Positions 37,644-47,332 of a stretch of 64,000 bases of DNA are shown in pieces (the first letter of the stretch is position 1; each line of letters begins with the position of its first letter). Position numbers and translations under genes: made by a program. The notes beneath the pieces were generated by a model. It was not told the DNA's origin. It saw only the letters and a program-made list of their open reading frames with translations, and did no database searches. The DNA is from Bradyrhizobium vignae (GTDB lineage: Bacteria; Pseudomonadota; Alphaproteobacteria; Rhizobiales; Xanthobacteraceae): positions 62,001-126,000 of the forward strand of contig NZ_RDQF01000021.1 of assembly GCF_004114425.1 (NCBI RefSeq), written 5' to 3'.

Positions 37644-38711
37644 ATGGCTCGGATCACGTTACGTCAACTGCTCGACCATGCGGCGGAGAACGATTACGGC
37701 GTACCGGCCTTCAACATCAACAACATGGAGCAGGCGCTGGCGATCATGGACGCGGCCAACCAGGTCGATGCGCCCGTCATCATCCAGGCCTCGCGCGGCG
37801 CGCGCTCCTACGCCAACGACGTCATGCTCAAGCACATGATGGACGCGGTGACCGAGATCTATCCGCACATTCCTGTCTGCGTGCATCTCGACCACGGCAA
37901 CGAGCCCGCGACCTGCATGACCGCGATCCAGGCCGGCTTCACCTCCGTGATGATGGACGGCTCGCTCAAGGCCGACGGCAAGACCCCCGGCGACTGGGGC
38001 TACAATGTCGGTGTCACCAAGACCGTGACCGACATGGCCCATCTCGGCGGCATCTCCGTCGAGGGTGAACTCGGCGTGCTCGGCTCGCTCGAGACCGGCA
38101 TGGGTGACAAGGAAGACGGCCACGGCGCCGAAGGCAAGCTCAGCCACGACCAGCTCCTGACCAACCCGGACGAGGCCGTGAAGTTCGTCAAGGAGACCAA
38201 GGTCGACGCGCTCGCGATCGCGATGGGGACGTCCCACGGTGCCTACAAATTTACCCGCAAGCCCGACGGCGACATCCTCGCCATGAACGTGATCGAGGAG
38301 ATCCACCGCAAGCTGCCGAACACGCATCTCGTCATGCACGGCTCCTCGTCAGTGCCGCAGGAGCTGCAGGACATCATCAACGCCTATGGCGGCAAGATGA
38401 AGCCGACCTGGGGCGTACCTGTCAGCGAGATCCAGCGCGGCATCAAGAACGGCGTGCGCAAGATCAACATCGACACCGACAATCGCATGGCGATGACCGG
38501 CCAGATCCGGAAAGTGCTCAAGGACAGCCCGGAAGAGTTCGATCCGCGCAAGTACCTGAAGCCGGCGATGGAAGCCATGACCAAGCTGTGCAAGCAGCGC
38601 CTGCAGGAGTTCAACACGGCGGGCCAGGCCTCCAAGATCAAGAAGGTGCTGACCACCGCCGAGATGGCCAAGCGCTACGCCAAGGGCGAGCTCGATCCCC
38701 GCGTCGCGTAA
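37644..38711 (+). CDS. fba: class II fructose-bisphosphate aldolase (zinc type)
   Basis: A 355-residue metal-dependent aldolase. Zinc ligands include the histidines of CVHLDHG, and the family segments [40 protein letters not shown] and [11 protein letters not shown] are present. The long form with [20 protein letters not shown] is the Calvin-type (subclass IIB) sequence. It starts 39 bp after pgk, with GGGAGAAAAAGAC as ribosome site. A class I aldolase gene follows after 240 bp. Confidence 0.96.
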   Translation: MARITLRQLLDHAAENDYGVPAFNINNMEQALAIMDAANQVDAPVIIQASRGARSYANDVMLKHMMDAVTEIYPHIPVCVHLDHGNEPATCMTAIQAGFTSVMMDGSLKADGKTPGDWGYNVGVTKTVTDMAHLGGISVEGELGVLGSLETGMGDKEDGHGAEGKLSHDQLLTNPDEAVKFVKETKVDALAIAMGTSHGAYKFTRKPDGDILAMNVIEEIHRKLPNTHLVMHGSSSVPQELQDIINAYGGKMKPTWGVPVSEIQRGIKNGVRKINIDTDNRMAMTGQIRKVLKDSPEEFDPRKYLKPAMEAMTKLCKQRLQEFNTAGQASKIKKVLTTAEMAKRYAKGELDPRVA

Positions 38712-38745
38712 GCGATCGCGAAGGTGGCGTAAGCCGTTTCAAGCC

Positions 38746-38850
38746 CATTCCCGGGTTTCCGGGACGCGCGAAGCGTGGGCCCGGAATCCATAACCACAGC
38801 CTGGGGTTATGGATTCCGGGCCTGTGCCTTTCGGCGCATCCCGGAATGGC
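38746..38850. repeat. palindromic intergenic repeat, family E
   Basis: A long inverted repeat between the two aldolase genes. Outer arms are CATTCCCGGG/CCCGGAATG-like, and the inner arms CCCGGAATCCATAACC and GGTTATGGATTCCGGG pair perfectly over 16 bp around a nine-base loop. No second copy was seen in the window. The very stable hairpin may end transcription after class II fba, although there is no T-run. Confidence 0.8.
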
Positions 38851-38951
38851 AGAAAGCCCCTTTACCCTGCGACGAACGTTAACTCGGCAATTGCCCGAGA
38901 ACGGTCTATTTTCGCGGGCAAGGGCAGAATCGTTTTTGGGAGGACCTCTCG

Positions 38952-39977
38952 ATGAATCTGACTGAGCTCAACCGGATCGCGACCGCCATGGTCGCCCCCG
39001 GCAAGGGTATCCTTGCCGCCGACGAATCCTCCGGCACCATCAAGAAGCGGTTTGATGCCATCGGCGTGGAATCGACGGAAGAGAACCGCCGCGACTATCG
39101 CGAGATGCTGTTTCGCTCCAAGGACGCCATGAGCCAATACATCTCCGGTGTCATCCTCTATGACGAGACGATCTGGCAGGATGCCAAGGACGGCACGCCG
39201 CTGATCAAGCTGATCGAGCAGAGCGGGGCCATTCCCGGCATCAAGGTCGACGAGGGCACGCAAGCCCTGCCGATGTGCCCGGGCGAGCTCGTGACCGTCG
39301 GGCTCGACAAGCTCGCCGAGCGCCTGAAGAAATACTATGAGCGCGGCGCGCGCTTCGCCAAATGGCGCGCGGTGATCGACATCGGCAGCGGCATCCCCTC
39401 GATGACCGCGATCAACGTCAACGCCCACGCGCTGGCGCGCTACGCCGCGCTGTGCCAAACCGCGCAGATCGTGCCGATCGTCGAGCCGGAGGTGCTGATG
39501 GACGGCGACCACGACATCGATCGCTGCTATGAGGTGACGCAACGCGTGCTCGACAACACGTTCCAGGAGCTGCGCGTGCAGCGCGTGGCGCTCGAAGGCA
39601 TGGTGCTGAAGCCGAACATGGCGATCTCAGGCAAGAAATGTCCCAAGCAGGCCTCTGTGGAAGAGGTCGCGGAGAAGACGATACGGCTGCTGAAGGCCTG
39701 CGTGCCCGCGGCGGTGCCCGGCATCGCCTTCCTTTCCGGCGGCCAGTCCGACGAGGAGGCAACCGCGCATCTCAACGCGATGCACAAGCTCGGCCCGCTG
39801 CCCTGGGGCCTGACCTTCTCCTACGGCCGCGCGCTGCAGGCCGCGCCGCAGAAGGCCTGGTCGGGCAAAGCCGAGAATGTCGCGGCCGGCCAGCGCGCCT
39901 TCAGCCATCGCGCCCGGATGAACGGCCTTGCGTCCAAGGGCAAATGGCAAAGCAGCCTGGAACAGAAGGCAGCCTAG
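38952..39977 (+). CDS. class I fructose-bisphosphate aldolase (Schiff base type)
   Basis: A 341-residue aldolase of the animal/plant-like class I family, unrelated to the preceding gene in fold details and mechanism. Seen are GKGILAADESSGTIKKRF, IKVDEGTQALP, KWRAVIDIG and the Schiff-base lysine in LEGMVLKPNM. It ends with GLASKGKWQSSLEQKAA. Its own promoter is likely because a large palindrome and 240 bp separate it from the class II gene. The following ThiE-like gene starts three bases after its stop. Confidence 0.96.
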   Translation: MNLTELNRIATAMVAPGKGILAADESSGTIKKRFDAIGVESTEENRRDYREMLFRSKDAMSQYISGVILYDETIWQDAKDGTPLIKLIEQSGAIPGIKVDEGTQALPMCPGELVTVGLDKLAERLKKYYERGARFAKWRAVIDIGSGIPSMTAINVNAHALARYAALCQTAQIVPIVEPEVLMDGDHDIDRCYEVTQRVLDNTFQELRVQRVALEGMVLKPNMAISGKKCPKQASVEEVAEKTIRLLKACVPAAVPGIAFLSGGQSDEEATAHLNAMHKLGPLPWGLTFSYGRALQAAPQKAWSGKAENVAAGQRAFSHRARMNGLASKGKWQSSLEQKAA

Positions 39978-39980
39978 ATC

Positions 39981-40670
39981 TTGTCGAACAAACCGCCTCC
40001 GCCGCGCCCGGCGCCGCGTCTCTACCTCGCGACGCCTGTGGTCGATGATCCAGCTGCGCTGGTCGCCGAGCTGCCGGCCCTGCTCGCCTCCGCCGATGTC
40101 GCCGCCGTGCTGCTGCGGCTGAAGGAGACCGATCAGCGCACCATGATCTCGCGCATCAAGGTGTTGGCGCCGCCGGTGCAGAAGGCAGGCGCAGCGCTCC
40201 TCGTCGATGGTCATCCTGAAATCGTCGCGCGCGGCGGCGCCGATGGCGCGCATCTCTCCGGGATCGCCGCCCTGGAGGAGGCGATGCCCTCGCTCAAGCC
40301 CGATCGCATCGCGGGCGTCGGAGGACTTGCCACGCGCCACGATTCCATGAGCGCGGGCGAGATCGGCGCCGACTATGTTCTGTTCGGCGAGCCCGACAAA
40401 AACGGCCAGCGCCCGTCATCCCAGGCCATTGCCGAACGGCTGGACTGGTGGGCCGAGCTGTTCGAGCCGCCCTGCGTCGGCTTTGCCATTTCGCTGGACG
40501 AGGCGCACGATTTCGCCGCCAGCGGCGCCGATTTCGTGCTGGTCGGCGACTTCATCTGGGCCGATCCCCGCGGGCCCAAGGCCGCGCTGATCGACGTCGA
40601 TGCTGCGATCAAGAAGGCCCATGCGACGGCGCCGGCCGGCCAAGATCCTGCGAGTCAGGAGCACGGCTAG
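39981..40670 (+). CDS. thiamine-phosphate-synthase-like (ThiE fold) protein
   Basis: A 229-residue TIM-barrel protein related to ThiE, which joins the thiazole and pyrimidine halves of thiamine. Blocks include LVDGHPEIVARGGADGAHLSG (phosphate/pyrophosphate site region) and GADYVLFGEPDKNG. It starts with TTG at 39981, four bases after the class I aldolase stop, so it is probably coupled to it. It lacks some ThiE landmarks and may be a paralogue rather than the true enzyme. No other thiamine biosynthesis genes and no TPP riboswitch are nearby. Confidence 0.8.
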   Translation: MSNKPPPPRPAPRLYLATPVVDDPAALVAELPALLASADVAAVLLRLKETDQRTMISRIKVLAPPVQKAGAALLVDGHPEIVARGGADGAHLSGIAALEEAMPSLKPDRIAGVGGLATRHDSMSAGEIGADYVLFGEPDKNGQRPSSQAIAERLDWWAELFEPPCVGFAISLDEAHDFAASGADFVLVGDFIWADPRGPKAALIDVDAAIKKAHATAPAGQDPASQEHG

Positions 40671-40678
40671 CGCCCGAC

Positions 40679-41755
40679 ATGAAGCTCCCATGCATCACCA
40701 TGCTGGCCACGCTGCTGCTCACAGCGTCCGCGGCCGCACAGCTCCAGATCACGCCGCCGGCCACAACGCCGAGCGCACCCGCCGAAAAACCGAAGCCGAA
40801 ACCGCACACGATCACCAAGAAGAAGGAGGCCGCGCCCGCGCCGAAGCCTTCGGCCTCTCCCAAGCCGTCGCCCTCACCCCAGCCGGCCGCGACCGTGATC
40901 CCGGCGCCGCCCAACGACGACCCCAATGTGGATCTGGTGTTCGGCGCCTATCAGCGCGGCCAGTACAAGACGGCCTTCGAGCTCGCCACCGGCCGCGCAC
41001 AAGCCGGCGATCCCAAGGCGATGACCATGCTCGGCGAGCTCTATTCCAACGCCATGGGCATCCGGCGCGACTACGCCAAGGCAGCCGAATGGTACAAGCG
41101 CGCGGCGGATGCCGGCGACCGCGAGGCGATGTTCGCGCTCGCCATGCTGCGCATTTCGGGTCGCGGCGGTCCGGTCGACAAGAACGAGGCGGTCAAGTTG
41201 ATGGCCTCTGCCGCCAAGCTCGGCGAGCCCAAGGCGGCCTACAACCTCGCCTTGCTCTATCTGGACGGCCAGACGCTGCCGCAGGACGTCCGGCGCTCAG
41301 CGGAGCTGCTGCGCCAGGCCGCCGACGCCGGCCTGCCCGAGGCGCAATACGCACTCGCGACCTTCTACAAGGAAGGCACCGGCGTGCCGAAGGACCCGGA
41401 ACGCGCGGTGCGGCTGCTCCAGGCTGCCTCGCTCGCCGACAATGTCGATGCCGAGGTCGAATATGCGATCGCGATGTTCAACGGCACCGGCACACCGAAG
41501 AACCAGCCGGCTGCCGTCGCGTTGCTCCGCAAGGCCTCCCGGCAAGGCAACGCGATCGCGCAGAACCGGCTGGCATGGGTGCTGATCAACGGCGTGGGCA
41601 CCCCCATGGACAAGGTCGAGGGCTTCAAATGGCACCTGGTGGCCAAAACGGGCGGCAAGGGCGACCCTGAGCTCGACAAGCAGTTCTCTGAACTGCCGGC
41701 TGAGGACCGCGCCAAGGCCGAGGCTGCCGCCAGGAAATGGCTCGGGACCAAATGA
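40679..41755 (+). CDS. Sel1-repeat (tetratricopeptide-like) exported protein
   Basis: A 358-residue protein with a signal peptide (MKLPCITMLATLLLTASAAA) and a Pro/Lys-rich linker (about residues 27-78). From residue 90 on there are about six Sel1 repeats, for example AMTMLGELYSNAMGIRRDYA, AMFALAMLRISGRGGPVDKN, AAYNLALLYLDGQTLPQDVR and AQYALATFYKEGTGVPKDPE. Such alpha-solenoids serve as protein-binding scaffolds, often in the periplasm. It begins eight bases after the ThiE-like gene, in an apparent operon with the inositol phosphatase gene. Confidence 0.88.
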   Translation: MKLPCITMLATLLLTASAAAQLQITPPATTPSAPAEKPKPKPHTITKKKEAAPAPKPSASPKPSPSPQPAATVIPAPPNDDPNVDLVFGAYQRGQYKTAFELATGRAQAGDPKAMTMLGELYSNAMGIRRDYAKAAEWYKRAADAGDREAMFALAMLRISGRGGPVDKNEAVKLMASAAKLGEPKAAYNLALLYLDGQTLPQDVRRSAELLRQAADAGLPEAQYALATFYKEGTGVPKDPERAVRLLQAASLADNVDAEVEYAIAMFNGTGTPKNQPAAVALLRKASRQGNAIAQNRLAWVLINGVGTPMDKVEGFKWHLVAKTGGKGDPELDKQFSELPAEDRAKAEAAARKWLGTK

Positions 41756-41839
41756 CTTGACGTTGGCGTCCTCGCAGGGCACCCCATCCCTCAAACAGGT
41801 GCGGTTCTGCGCCATTTCCCCGATCTAGACCGAAAGCTC

Positions 41840-42631
41840 ATGCTGTATTCCGCCACTATCAACGTCATGGTCAAGGCGGCGCGCCGCGCCGGCCGCAGCC
41901 TCAAGCGCGATCTCGGCGAGATCGAGCATCTCCAGGTCTCGCTGAAGGGGCCAGCGAATTTCGTCTCGCTTGCCGACAAGCGCGCCGAGGAGATCCTCTA
42001 TCAGGATCTCGCCAAGGCCCGGCCCGGCTACGGCTTCATCGGCGAAGAGGGCGGCACGCGCGAGGGCACTGACAAGAGCCACACCTGGATCGTCGATCCG
42101 CTCGACGGCACCACCAACTTCCTGCACGGCATCCCGCAATTTGCGATCTCCATCGGCCTCGCGCGCGAGGGCACCGTGATCGCCGGCGTGATCTACAACC
42201 CCGCCAATGACGAGCTCTACATCGCCGAGCGCGGCAAGGGCGCCTTCCTCAACGACCAGCGCCTGCGCGTCGCCGGCCGCCGCCAGCTGAATGAATGCGT
42301 GGTGGCCTGCGGCCTGCCCCATATCGGCCGCGGCGACCATGAGGAATTCCGCCGCGAGATGACCGCGATCCAGAACCGCGTCGCGGGACTCCGCCGCTTC
42401 GGCGCGGCCGCCCTCGACCTCGCCTTCGTCGCGGCGGGGCGCCTCGACGGCTATTGGGAGCGGAATTTGTCGCCCTGGGACATCGCGGCCGGGCAGATCA
42501 TGGTCAAGGAAGCCGGTGGCACGGTGAGCGACATCGACACGTCGGGCGATGCGCTGACGACGGGTCACGTCGTGTGCGGCAATGAGTTCGTGCACGGGGA
42601 GTTGGTGAAGATTTTGCGGAAGCCGGCGTAA
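41840..42631 (+). CDS. inositol monophosphatase family protein (SuhB-like)
   Basis: A 263-residue Mg-dependent phosphatase. Metal-site motifs are GEEGG (residues about 69-73), WIVDPLDGTTNFLHGIP and NLSPWDIAAGQIMVKEAGG, all intact. Substrates in the family include myo-inositol-1-phosphate, and E. coli SuhB also acts in rRNA antitermination. The gene order fba, thiE-like, Sel1, suhB-like suggests a stable neighbourhood but not a shared pathway. Confidence 0.93.
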   Translation: MLYSATINVMVKAARRAGRSLKRDLGEIEHLQVSLKGPANFVSLADKRAEEILYQDLAKARPGYGFIGEEGGTREGTDKSHTWIVDPLDGTTNFLHGIPQFAISIGLAREGTVIAGVIYNPANDELYIAERGKGAFLNDQRLRVAGRRQLNECVVACGLPHIGRGDHEEFRREMTAIQNRVAGLRRFGAAALDLAFVAAGRLDGYWERNLSPWDIAAGQIMVKEAGGTVSDIDTSGDALTTGHVVCGNEFVHGELVKILRKPA

Positions 42632-42658
42632 GGCAGAAGCTCGCTCACCCACTTCGCT

Positions 42659-42758
42659 GTCATCACCCGCGAAAGCGGGTGATCCAGTATTCCAGAGACG
42701 TCAGTTTGATACGGACAGGCCGCGGCGTAGTGGATGCCCCGCCTGCGCGGGGCATGAC
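42659..42758. repeat. palindromic intergenic repeat, family B (copy 3, most complete)
   Basis: About 100 bp between two convergent genes. Two strong hairpins, CATCACCCGC/GCGGGTGAT and GCCCCGC/GCGGGGC, flank a spacer with ATCCAGTATTCCAGAG and GGCCGCGGCGTAGTGGAT. The outermost GTCAT and ATGAC pair, so the whole unit can fold as one cruciform. Confidence 0.85.
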
Positions 42759-42766
42759 AATGTGCC

Positions 42767-45700
42767 TTACGGCTTCACCGGCGCCGGCGGTCCATACGCC
42801 TCGCCTTCCTTCGCCGCCTGCGGCTCCCGATCTCCGCCCAGCACGCGCTGCACCGAGACGAAGAACACCGGCACCATCAGCAGTGCCAGGATCACCACCG
42901 CGATCATGCCGCCCATCACGACGCTGCCGAGCGCCTGCTGGCTGGCGCCACCGGCGCCGTGGGCGATGGCCATCGGCAGCACGCCGCAGATGAAGGCGAG
43001 GCCGGTCATCAGGATCGGGCGGAAGCGCAGGCGGCAGGCTTCGATGGTGGCTTCGACCAGCGGCTTGCCCTCTTTCCGCAGATCCTTGGCGAACTCGATG
43101 ATCAGGATCGCGTCCTTGGCCGCAAGGCCGATGATCGTGATCAGGCCGACGGTGAAGTAGACGTCGTTGGGCAGGCTCCGCAGCGTCGCTGCGGCGACCG
43201 CGCCGACGATACCCAGCGGCACGGTGAGCAGCACCGCCAGCGGAATGGTCCAGCTCTCGTACAGCGCGGCGAGGCACAGGAACACCACAAACACGGAGAG
43301 CGCGAGCAGGAACGGCGCCTGCGAGCCGGAGAGCTTCTCCTGGAGCGACTGTCCGGTCCATTCATAGCCGAAGCCGCGCGGCAATCTGTCGGCGAGCCGC
43401 TCCATCTCGGCGATCGCATCGCCCGAGGTGAAGCCGGGTCTGGCTTCGCCTGAGATGCGCACCGCCGGATAGTAGTTGAAGCCGGCGATCTGCGTCGGCC
43501 CGCGTGCCCATTCCACCATGGCAAAGGACGAGAACGGCACCAGCTGGCCGCGGCTGTTCTTGACGTTGTAGTTGAGGATGTCCTCGGTCCGCATGCGATC
43601 GCGGGCGTCGGCCTGCACCACGACGCGCTGCATGCGGCCGCGGTTCGGGAAATCGTTGATGTAGTTCGAGCCGAGATTGGTCGAGATCGTGTTGTTGATG
43701 TCCTCGAAGGTGACGCCGAAGGCGCCGGCCTTCTCGCGATCGATCATGAGATTGACCACGCCGGCCTCGGGCAGGCCTTCGATATAGACCTTCTGCAGCA
43801 CCGGGCTCGCATTGGCCTCCGCGATCAGCTGGTCGGCGGCGCGCATCAATTGCTGATAGCCCTTCTGGCCGCGGTCCTGGAGACGGAACGAGAAGCCGGA
43901 GGAATTGCCGAGATTGTCGATCGGCGGCGGCTGCAGCGCGGAGATCTTGGCATCGCGGATCGAGGACAGGTCGCGGTTGATGTCGTTGACGATCGCCGAG
44001 GCGGAATCCTTCGACCCGCGCTCCGACCAATCCTTTAGCGTGATGAACGCCTGCGCGGTGTTCATGCCCTGGCCGGAGAAACTGAAGCCGGTGAGGAAGG
44101 TGACATCCTTCACGCCCGGCCGTGCGGCGAGATATTTCTCGACCTTCTCGATCACCGCCTCGGTGCGGGCATAGGACGAATCCGACGGCGTCTGCACGTC
44201 GGTGGTGACGAAGCCCTGGTCGTCGACGGGCAGGAAGCCGCCGGGCAGATTGACGAAGGCCCAGGATAGGCCGACCAGCAGCGCGGCATAGACCAGCATC
44301 AAACGGCCGGTGCGCTTCAGCGAGAAGCCGACAGTGCGCGAATAGCGCTCCTTGCCGCCTTCGAGCATGCGGTTGAACCAGCCGAACACGCCCCGCCTCG
44401 CATGACCGTGCCCGGCCGCAACGGGCTTGAGCAGGGTGGCGCACAGCGCCGGCGTCAGCGACAGCGCCAGGAAGGCGGAGAAGCCGATCGCCGCGACCAT
44501 GGTGACCGAGAACTGGCGGTAGATGATGCCGACCGAGCCCGGGAAGAACGCCATCGGCACGAACACCGCCATCAGCACCAAGGTGATGCCGATGATGGCG
44601 CCGGTGATCTGCGACATCGCTTTCCGCGTCGCTTCCTTCGGCGAGAGACCTTCCTCGGCCATGATGCGCTCGACGTTCTCGACCACGACGATGGCGTCGT
44701 CGACGAGGATGCCGACCGCAAGCACCATGCCGAACATCGAGAGCATGTTGATGGAGTAGCCGGCGAGGAGCAGCGTGGAACAAGCCCCTAACAGCGCTAC
44801 CGGCACCACGATGGTCGGAATGATGGTGTAGCGGATATTCTGCAGGAACAGGAACATCACCACGAACACCAGCACCACGGCCTCGACCAGCGTCGACAGC
44901 ACCTTCTTGATCGAGGCCTCGACCACGGGCGTGATGTTGTAGGGGATCTCGTAGGTGATGTTGGCCGGGAAGAAGCGCGACAGCTCCTTCATCTTGGCTT
45001 CGACCGCGCTCGCGGTCGCCAGCGCGTTGCCGGTCGGCGACATCAGCACGGAGAGACCGGCGGTCGGCTTGCCGTTGAGGCGGGTGTTGAACTGGTAGCT
45101 GAGGCCGCCGACCTCGATGCGTGCAACGTCGCGCAGGCGTACGGTCGAACCGTCGGCATTGGCGCGCAGGATGATGGCGCCGAACTCCTCCGGGGAGGAG
45201 AGCTGACCCTTGACCAGCACCAGTGCGGAGGTGCGCTGGCTCGACGTCGACGGCTCGGCACCAAGGCTGCCCGAGGCGACCTGCGCGTTCTGCGCGGCGA
45301 TCGCCTTGTTGACGTCGTCGGCTGTCAGCCCATAGCCGACGAGCTTGGCCGGATCGACCCAGACGCGAAGCGAGCGCTCGGTCGAATACAGCGTGGCGCG
45401 CCCGACGCCGGGAATGCGGCGGATCTCGCCGAGCACGTTGCGGATCATGAAGTCGCCGAGGCCGACCTCATCCAAGCTGCCGTCGGTCGAGTTCAGCGTG
45501 ATGATCTGAAGCACCGCGCTGGAGGCTTCCTCGATCAGGATGCCCTGCTGCATCACTGCGCGCGGCAGGCGCGCCTCGACGCGCTTGATGCGGTTTTGCA
45601 CCTCCACCGAGGCGGCGCTGGTATCGGTACCCGGCTGGAAGTTCGCGATGATCTCGACCTGGCCGAGCGAGTCGCTGGTCGATTCGAAGTTGAGGATGTT

Positions 45701-45919
45701 GGCGGCGCCGTTGAGCTCTTCCTCGATCAGCCGCGTGACGCTGTTGTAGAGGTTTTCGGGCGAGGCGCCGGGATAGCTGGTCGAGACCGAGATCGAGGGC
45801 GGCGCGATGATCGGATATTGCGCGATCGGCAGCAGCGGCACCGCGATCGCACCGATCAAGCAGATGAACAGCGCGACCACCCAGGCGAAGATCGGCCTGT
45901 CGATGAAGAAGCTCGGCAT
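42767..45919 (-). CDS. RND-family multidrug efflux permease (AcrB/MexB-like)
   Basis: A 1050-residue inner-membrane pump. It starts MPSFFIDRPIFAWVVALFIC, the standard HAE1-RND opening, and has two large periplasmic loops and twelve predicted membrane segments. The proton-relay region GILVDDAIVVVENVERIMAE and the family segment TLVLMAVFVPMAFFPGSVG are present. The start at 45919 was chosen because an upstream extension falls into a repeat. It follows the adaptor gene by 220 bp. No outer-membrane channel gene is adjacent, so it probably borrows a TolC-type protein encoded elsewhere. Confidence 0.96.
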   Translation of the reverse strand: MPSFFIDRPIFAWVVALFICLIGAIAVPLLPIAQYPIIAPPSISVSTSYPGASPENLYNSVTRLIEEELNGAANILNFESTSDSLGQVEIIANFQPGTDTSAASVEVQNRIKRVEARLPRAVMQQGILIEEASSAVLQIITLNSTDGSLDEVGLGDFMIRNVLGEIRRIPGVGRATLYSTERSLRVWVDPAKLVGYGLTADDVNKAIAAQNAQVASGSLGAEPSTSSQRTSALVLVKGQLSSPEEFGAIILRANADGSTVRLRDVARIEVGGLSYQFNTRLNGKPTAGLSVLMSPTGNALATASAVEAKMKELSRFFPANITYEIPYNITPVVEASIKKVLSTLVEAVVLVFVVMFLFLQNIRYTIIPTIVVPVALLGACSTLLLAGYSINMLSMFGMVLAVGILVDDAIVVVENVERIMAEEGLSPKEATRKAMSQITGAIIGITLVLMAVFVPMAFFPGSVGIIYRQFSVTMVAAIGFSAFLALSLTPALCATLLKPVAAGHGHARRGVFGWFNRMLEGGKERYSRTVGFSLKRTGRLMLVYAALLVGLSWAFVNLPGGFLPVDDQGFVTTDVQTPSDSSYARTEAVIEKVEKYLAARPGVKDVTFLTGFSFSGQGMNTAQAFITLKDWSERGSKDSASAIVNDINRDLSSIRDAKISALQPPPIDNLGNSSGFSFRLQDRGQKGYQQLMRAADQLIAEANASPVLQKVYIEGLPEAGVVNLMIDREKAGAFGVTFEDINNTISTNLGSNYINDFPNRGRMQRVVVQADARDRMRTEDILNYNVKNSRGQLVPFSSFAMVEWARGPTQIAGFNYYPAVRISGEARPGFTSGDAIAEMERLADRLPRGFGYEWTGQSLQEKLSGSQAPFLLALSVFVVFLCLAALYESWTIPLAVLLTVPLGIVGAVAAATLRSLPNDVYFTVGLITIIGLAAKDAILIIEFAKDLRKEGKPLVEATIEACRLRFRPILMTGLAFICGVLPMAIAHGAGGASQQALGSVVMGGMIAVVILALLMVPVFFVSVQRVLGGDREPQAAKEGEAYGPPAPVKP

Positions 45920-46025
45920 TTGCCGCTTTACCCTCGTTGTTTCGTTCGGGCTTGATGAAGTTAGGTTCGGCCGGTTGTCCGAGGTCGGCTTGCACCTCGC
46001 GATGCGAAGCATCGTCCAGAGCAAT

Positions 46026-46122
46026 CCGGGTGAGGGGCCGCAACGCTCCGTGAAACTGAAACCCCTCACCCGGATCGCATCTTTCGATACGATCCGACCT
46101 CTCCCTACGGGAGAGGTGTTCT
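46026..46122. repeat. palindromic repeat between the two efflux genes (family G)
   Basis: Inverted repeat ATCCGGGTGAGGGG/CCCCTCACCCGGAT with a 24-base loop, followed by a second hairpin CTCTCCC-TAC-GGGAGAG. It lies in the 220-bp gap between adaptor and pump genes and could create a stable mRNA structure or partial attenuator between them. No second copy with this exact sequence was seen. Confidence 0.75.
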
Positions 46123-46138
46123 GAGTGGCGCTGGCGCG

Positions 46139-47332
46139 TTACCGCGTGAGCTTAAGGGCGTGCCTGTTGTCCGCGGTTGCCTCCGCTTCCGACCAGGATT
46201 GCGGCTTGACCCTGTCGCCGGCCGCGAACTTCTGGAAGCCCTCGACCACGACCTTGTCGCCGGCCTTCAGGCCTTCGGTGATGAACCAGAGTCCGTCCTG
46301 CACCGACCCGGTTCGCACCGGCTGCACCGCGATATGGTTGTCGTCCTTGACCACGAACACCTCGCTGCCGCCGCCGCCATTGCGCTGGATCGCCTGCTGC
46401 GGCACCGCGATCGCGTCGGAATCGAGGCCCTGGTCGATACGGACCCGGACATACATGCCCGGCAGCAGTTCGCGCTTGGGATTGGGGAACTCGCCGCGCA
46501 ACGTCACCTGCCCGGTATGGGCATCGACCTTGGCGTCGGAGAACAGCAGCTTGCCGTCGAGCGAGTATATGGTGTTGTCGTCGAGCACCAGGCGCACCTT
46601 GGCGGCATCCGCCGCAATGCGCTCGAGGTCGCCGGTCTCGAAGGCACGGCGGAGCTGGTTGAGCTCGGTCACCGACTGGGTGAAGTCGGCATAGATCGGA
46701 TCGAGCTGCTGGATGGTGGCGAGATTGGTTTCGTTCTGCACGACGAGCGCGCCCTCGCTGACCAGCGCCGCACCCACCACGCCGTCGATCGGCGCGCGCA
46801 CGGTCGCGTAGTCGAGATTGAGCTTTGCGCGCGCAAGCTCGGCCTTGCGTCCCTCGACCTCGGCCTGAGCCTGGCGTTCGGCGGCGATGGCCTTCTCGTT
46901 CTCGGCCTCCGGCGCGGCGCGATCCTTGGTGAGCGCAGCAATGCGGCGTGCCTGCTGGTGCGCCTGCATCGCGGCGGCTTCGGCCTTGGCAAGCGCGGCC
47001 TCGCTCGCCATCACCTCGACCTCGAACGGACGCGGATCGATGCGGTAGAGCGGATCACCCGCCTTCACCTCGCTGCCCTGGCGGAACAGACGCTCGACCA
47101 CGATGCCGGACACGCGCGGCCGCACGTCGGAGACCCGCGTCGGTGCGATGCGGCCCGGCAGCTCACGCACCACGGCGCGCGGCTGCGGCTTGACGACGAC
47201 GATGCTGACGTCAGGGTCGGGCGGCTGGGCGGCGGACACGGCGGAGCTGGATTCCTCGCAAGCGCCCAGCAGCGGCGCAAGGGCCGCGAGCATCATTGCA
47301 ACGCATGCCGATCGCGCACGAAGTCCTGACAT
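46139..47332 (-). CDS. efflux RND transporter periplasmic adaptor (lipoprotein)
   Basis: A 397-residue membrane-fusion protein. The N-terminus MSGLRARSACVAMMLAALAP followed by LLGAC is a lipoprotein signal with the modified cysteine in LGAC. Then come the beta-barrel/lipoyl blocks (RVSDVRPRVSGIVVERLFRQ, GSEVKAGDPLYRIDPRPF), an alpha-hairpin rich in Ala, Glu and Gln (about residues 100-160), and VRAPIDGVVGAALVSEGALV. It pairs with the pump at 42767. It is divergent from the MotA-like gene across a 340-bp region. No TetR-type regulator is adjacent. Confidence 0.94.
   Translation of the reverse strand: MSGLRARSACVAMMLAALAPLLGACEESSSAVSAAQPPDPDVSIVVVKPQPRAVVRELPGRIAPTRVSDVRPRVSGIVVERLFRQGSEVKAGDPLYRIDPRPFEVEVMASEAALAKAEAAAMQAHQQARRIAALTKDRAAPEAENEKAIAAERQAQAEVEGRKAELARAKLNLDYATVRAPIDGVVGAALVSEGALVVQNETNLATIQQLDPIYADFTQSVTELNQLRRAFETGDLERIAADAAKVRLVLDDNTIYSLDGKLLFSDAKVDAHTGQVTLRGEFPNPKRELLPGMYVRVRIDQGLDSDAIAVPQQAIQRNGGGGSEVFVVKDDNHIAVQPVRTGSVQDGLWFITEGLKAGDKVVVEGFQKFAAGDRVKPQSWSEAEATADNRHALKLTR

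Noticed and set aside
42659-42758. CRISPR repeat or tRNA gene in the palindromic gap
   Set aside because: It is a single cruciform-like unit, with no regular spacer array and no tRNA T-loop or acceptor pattern. No tRNA was recognised anywhere in the window.
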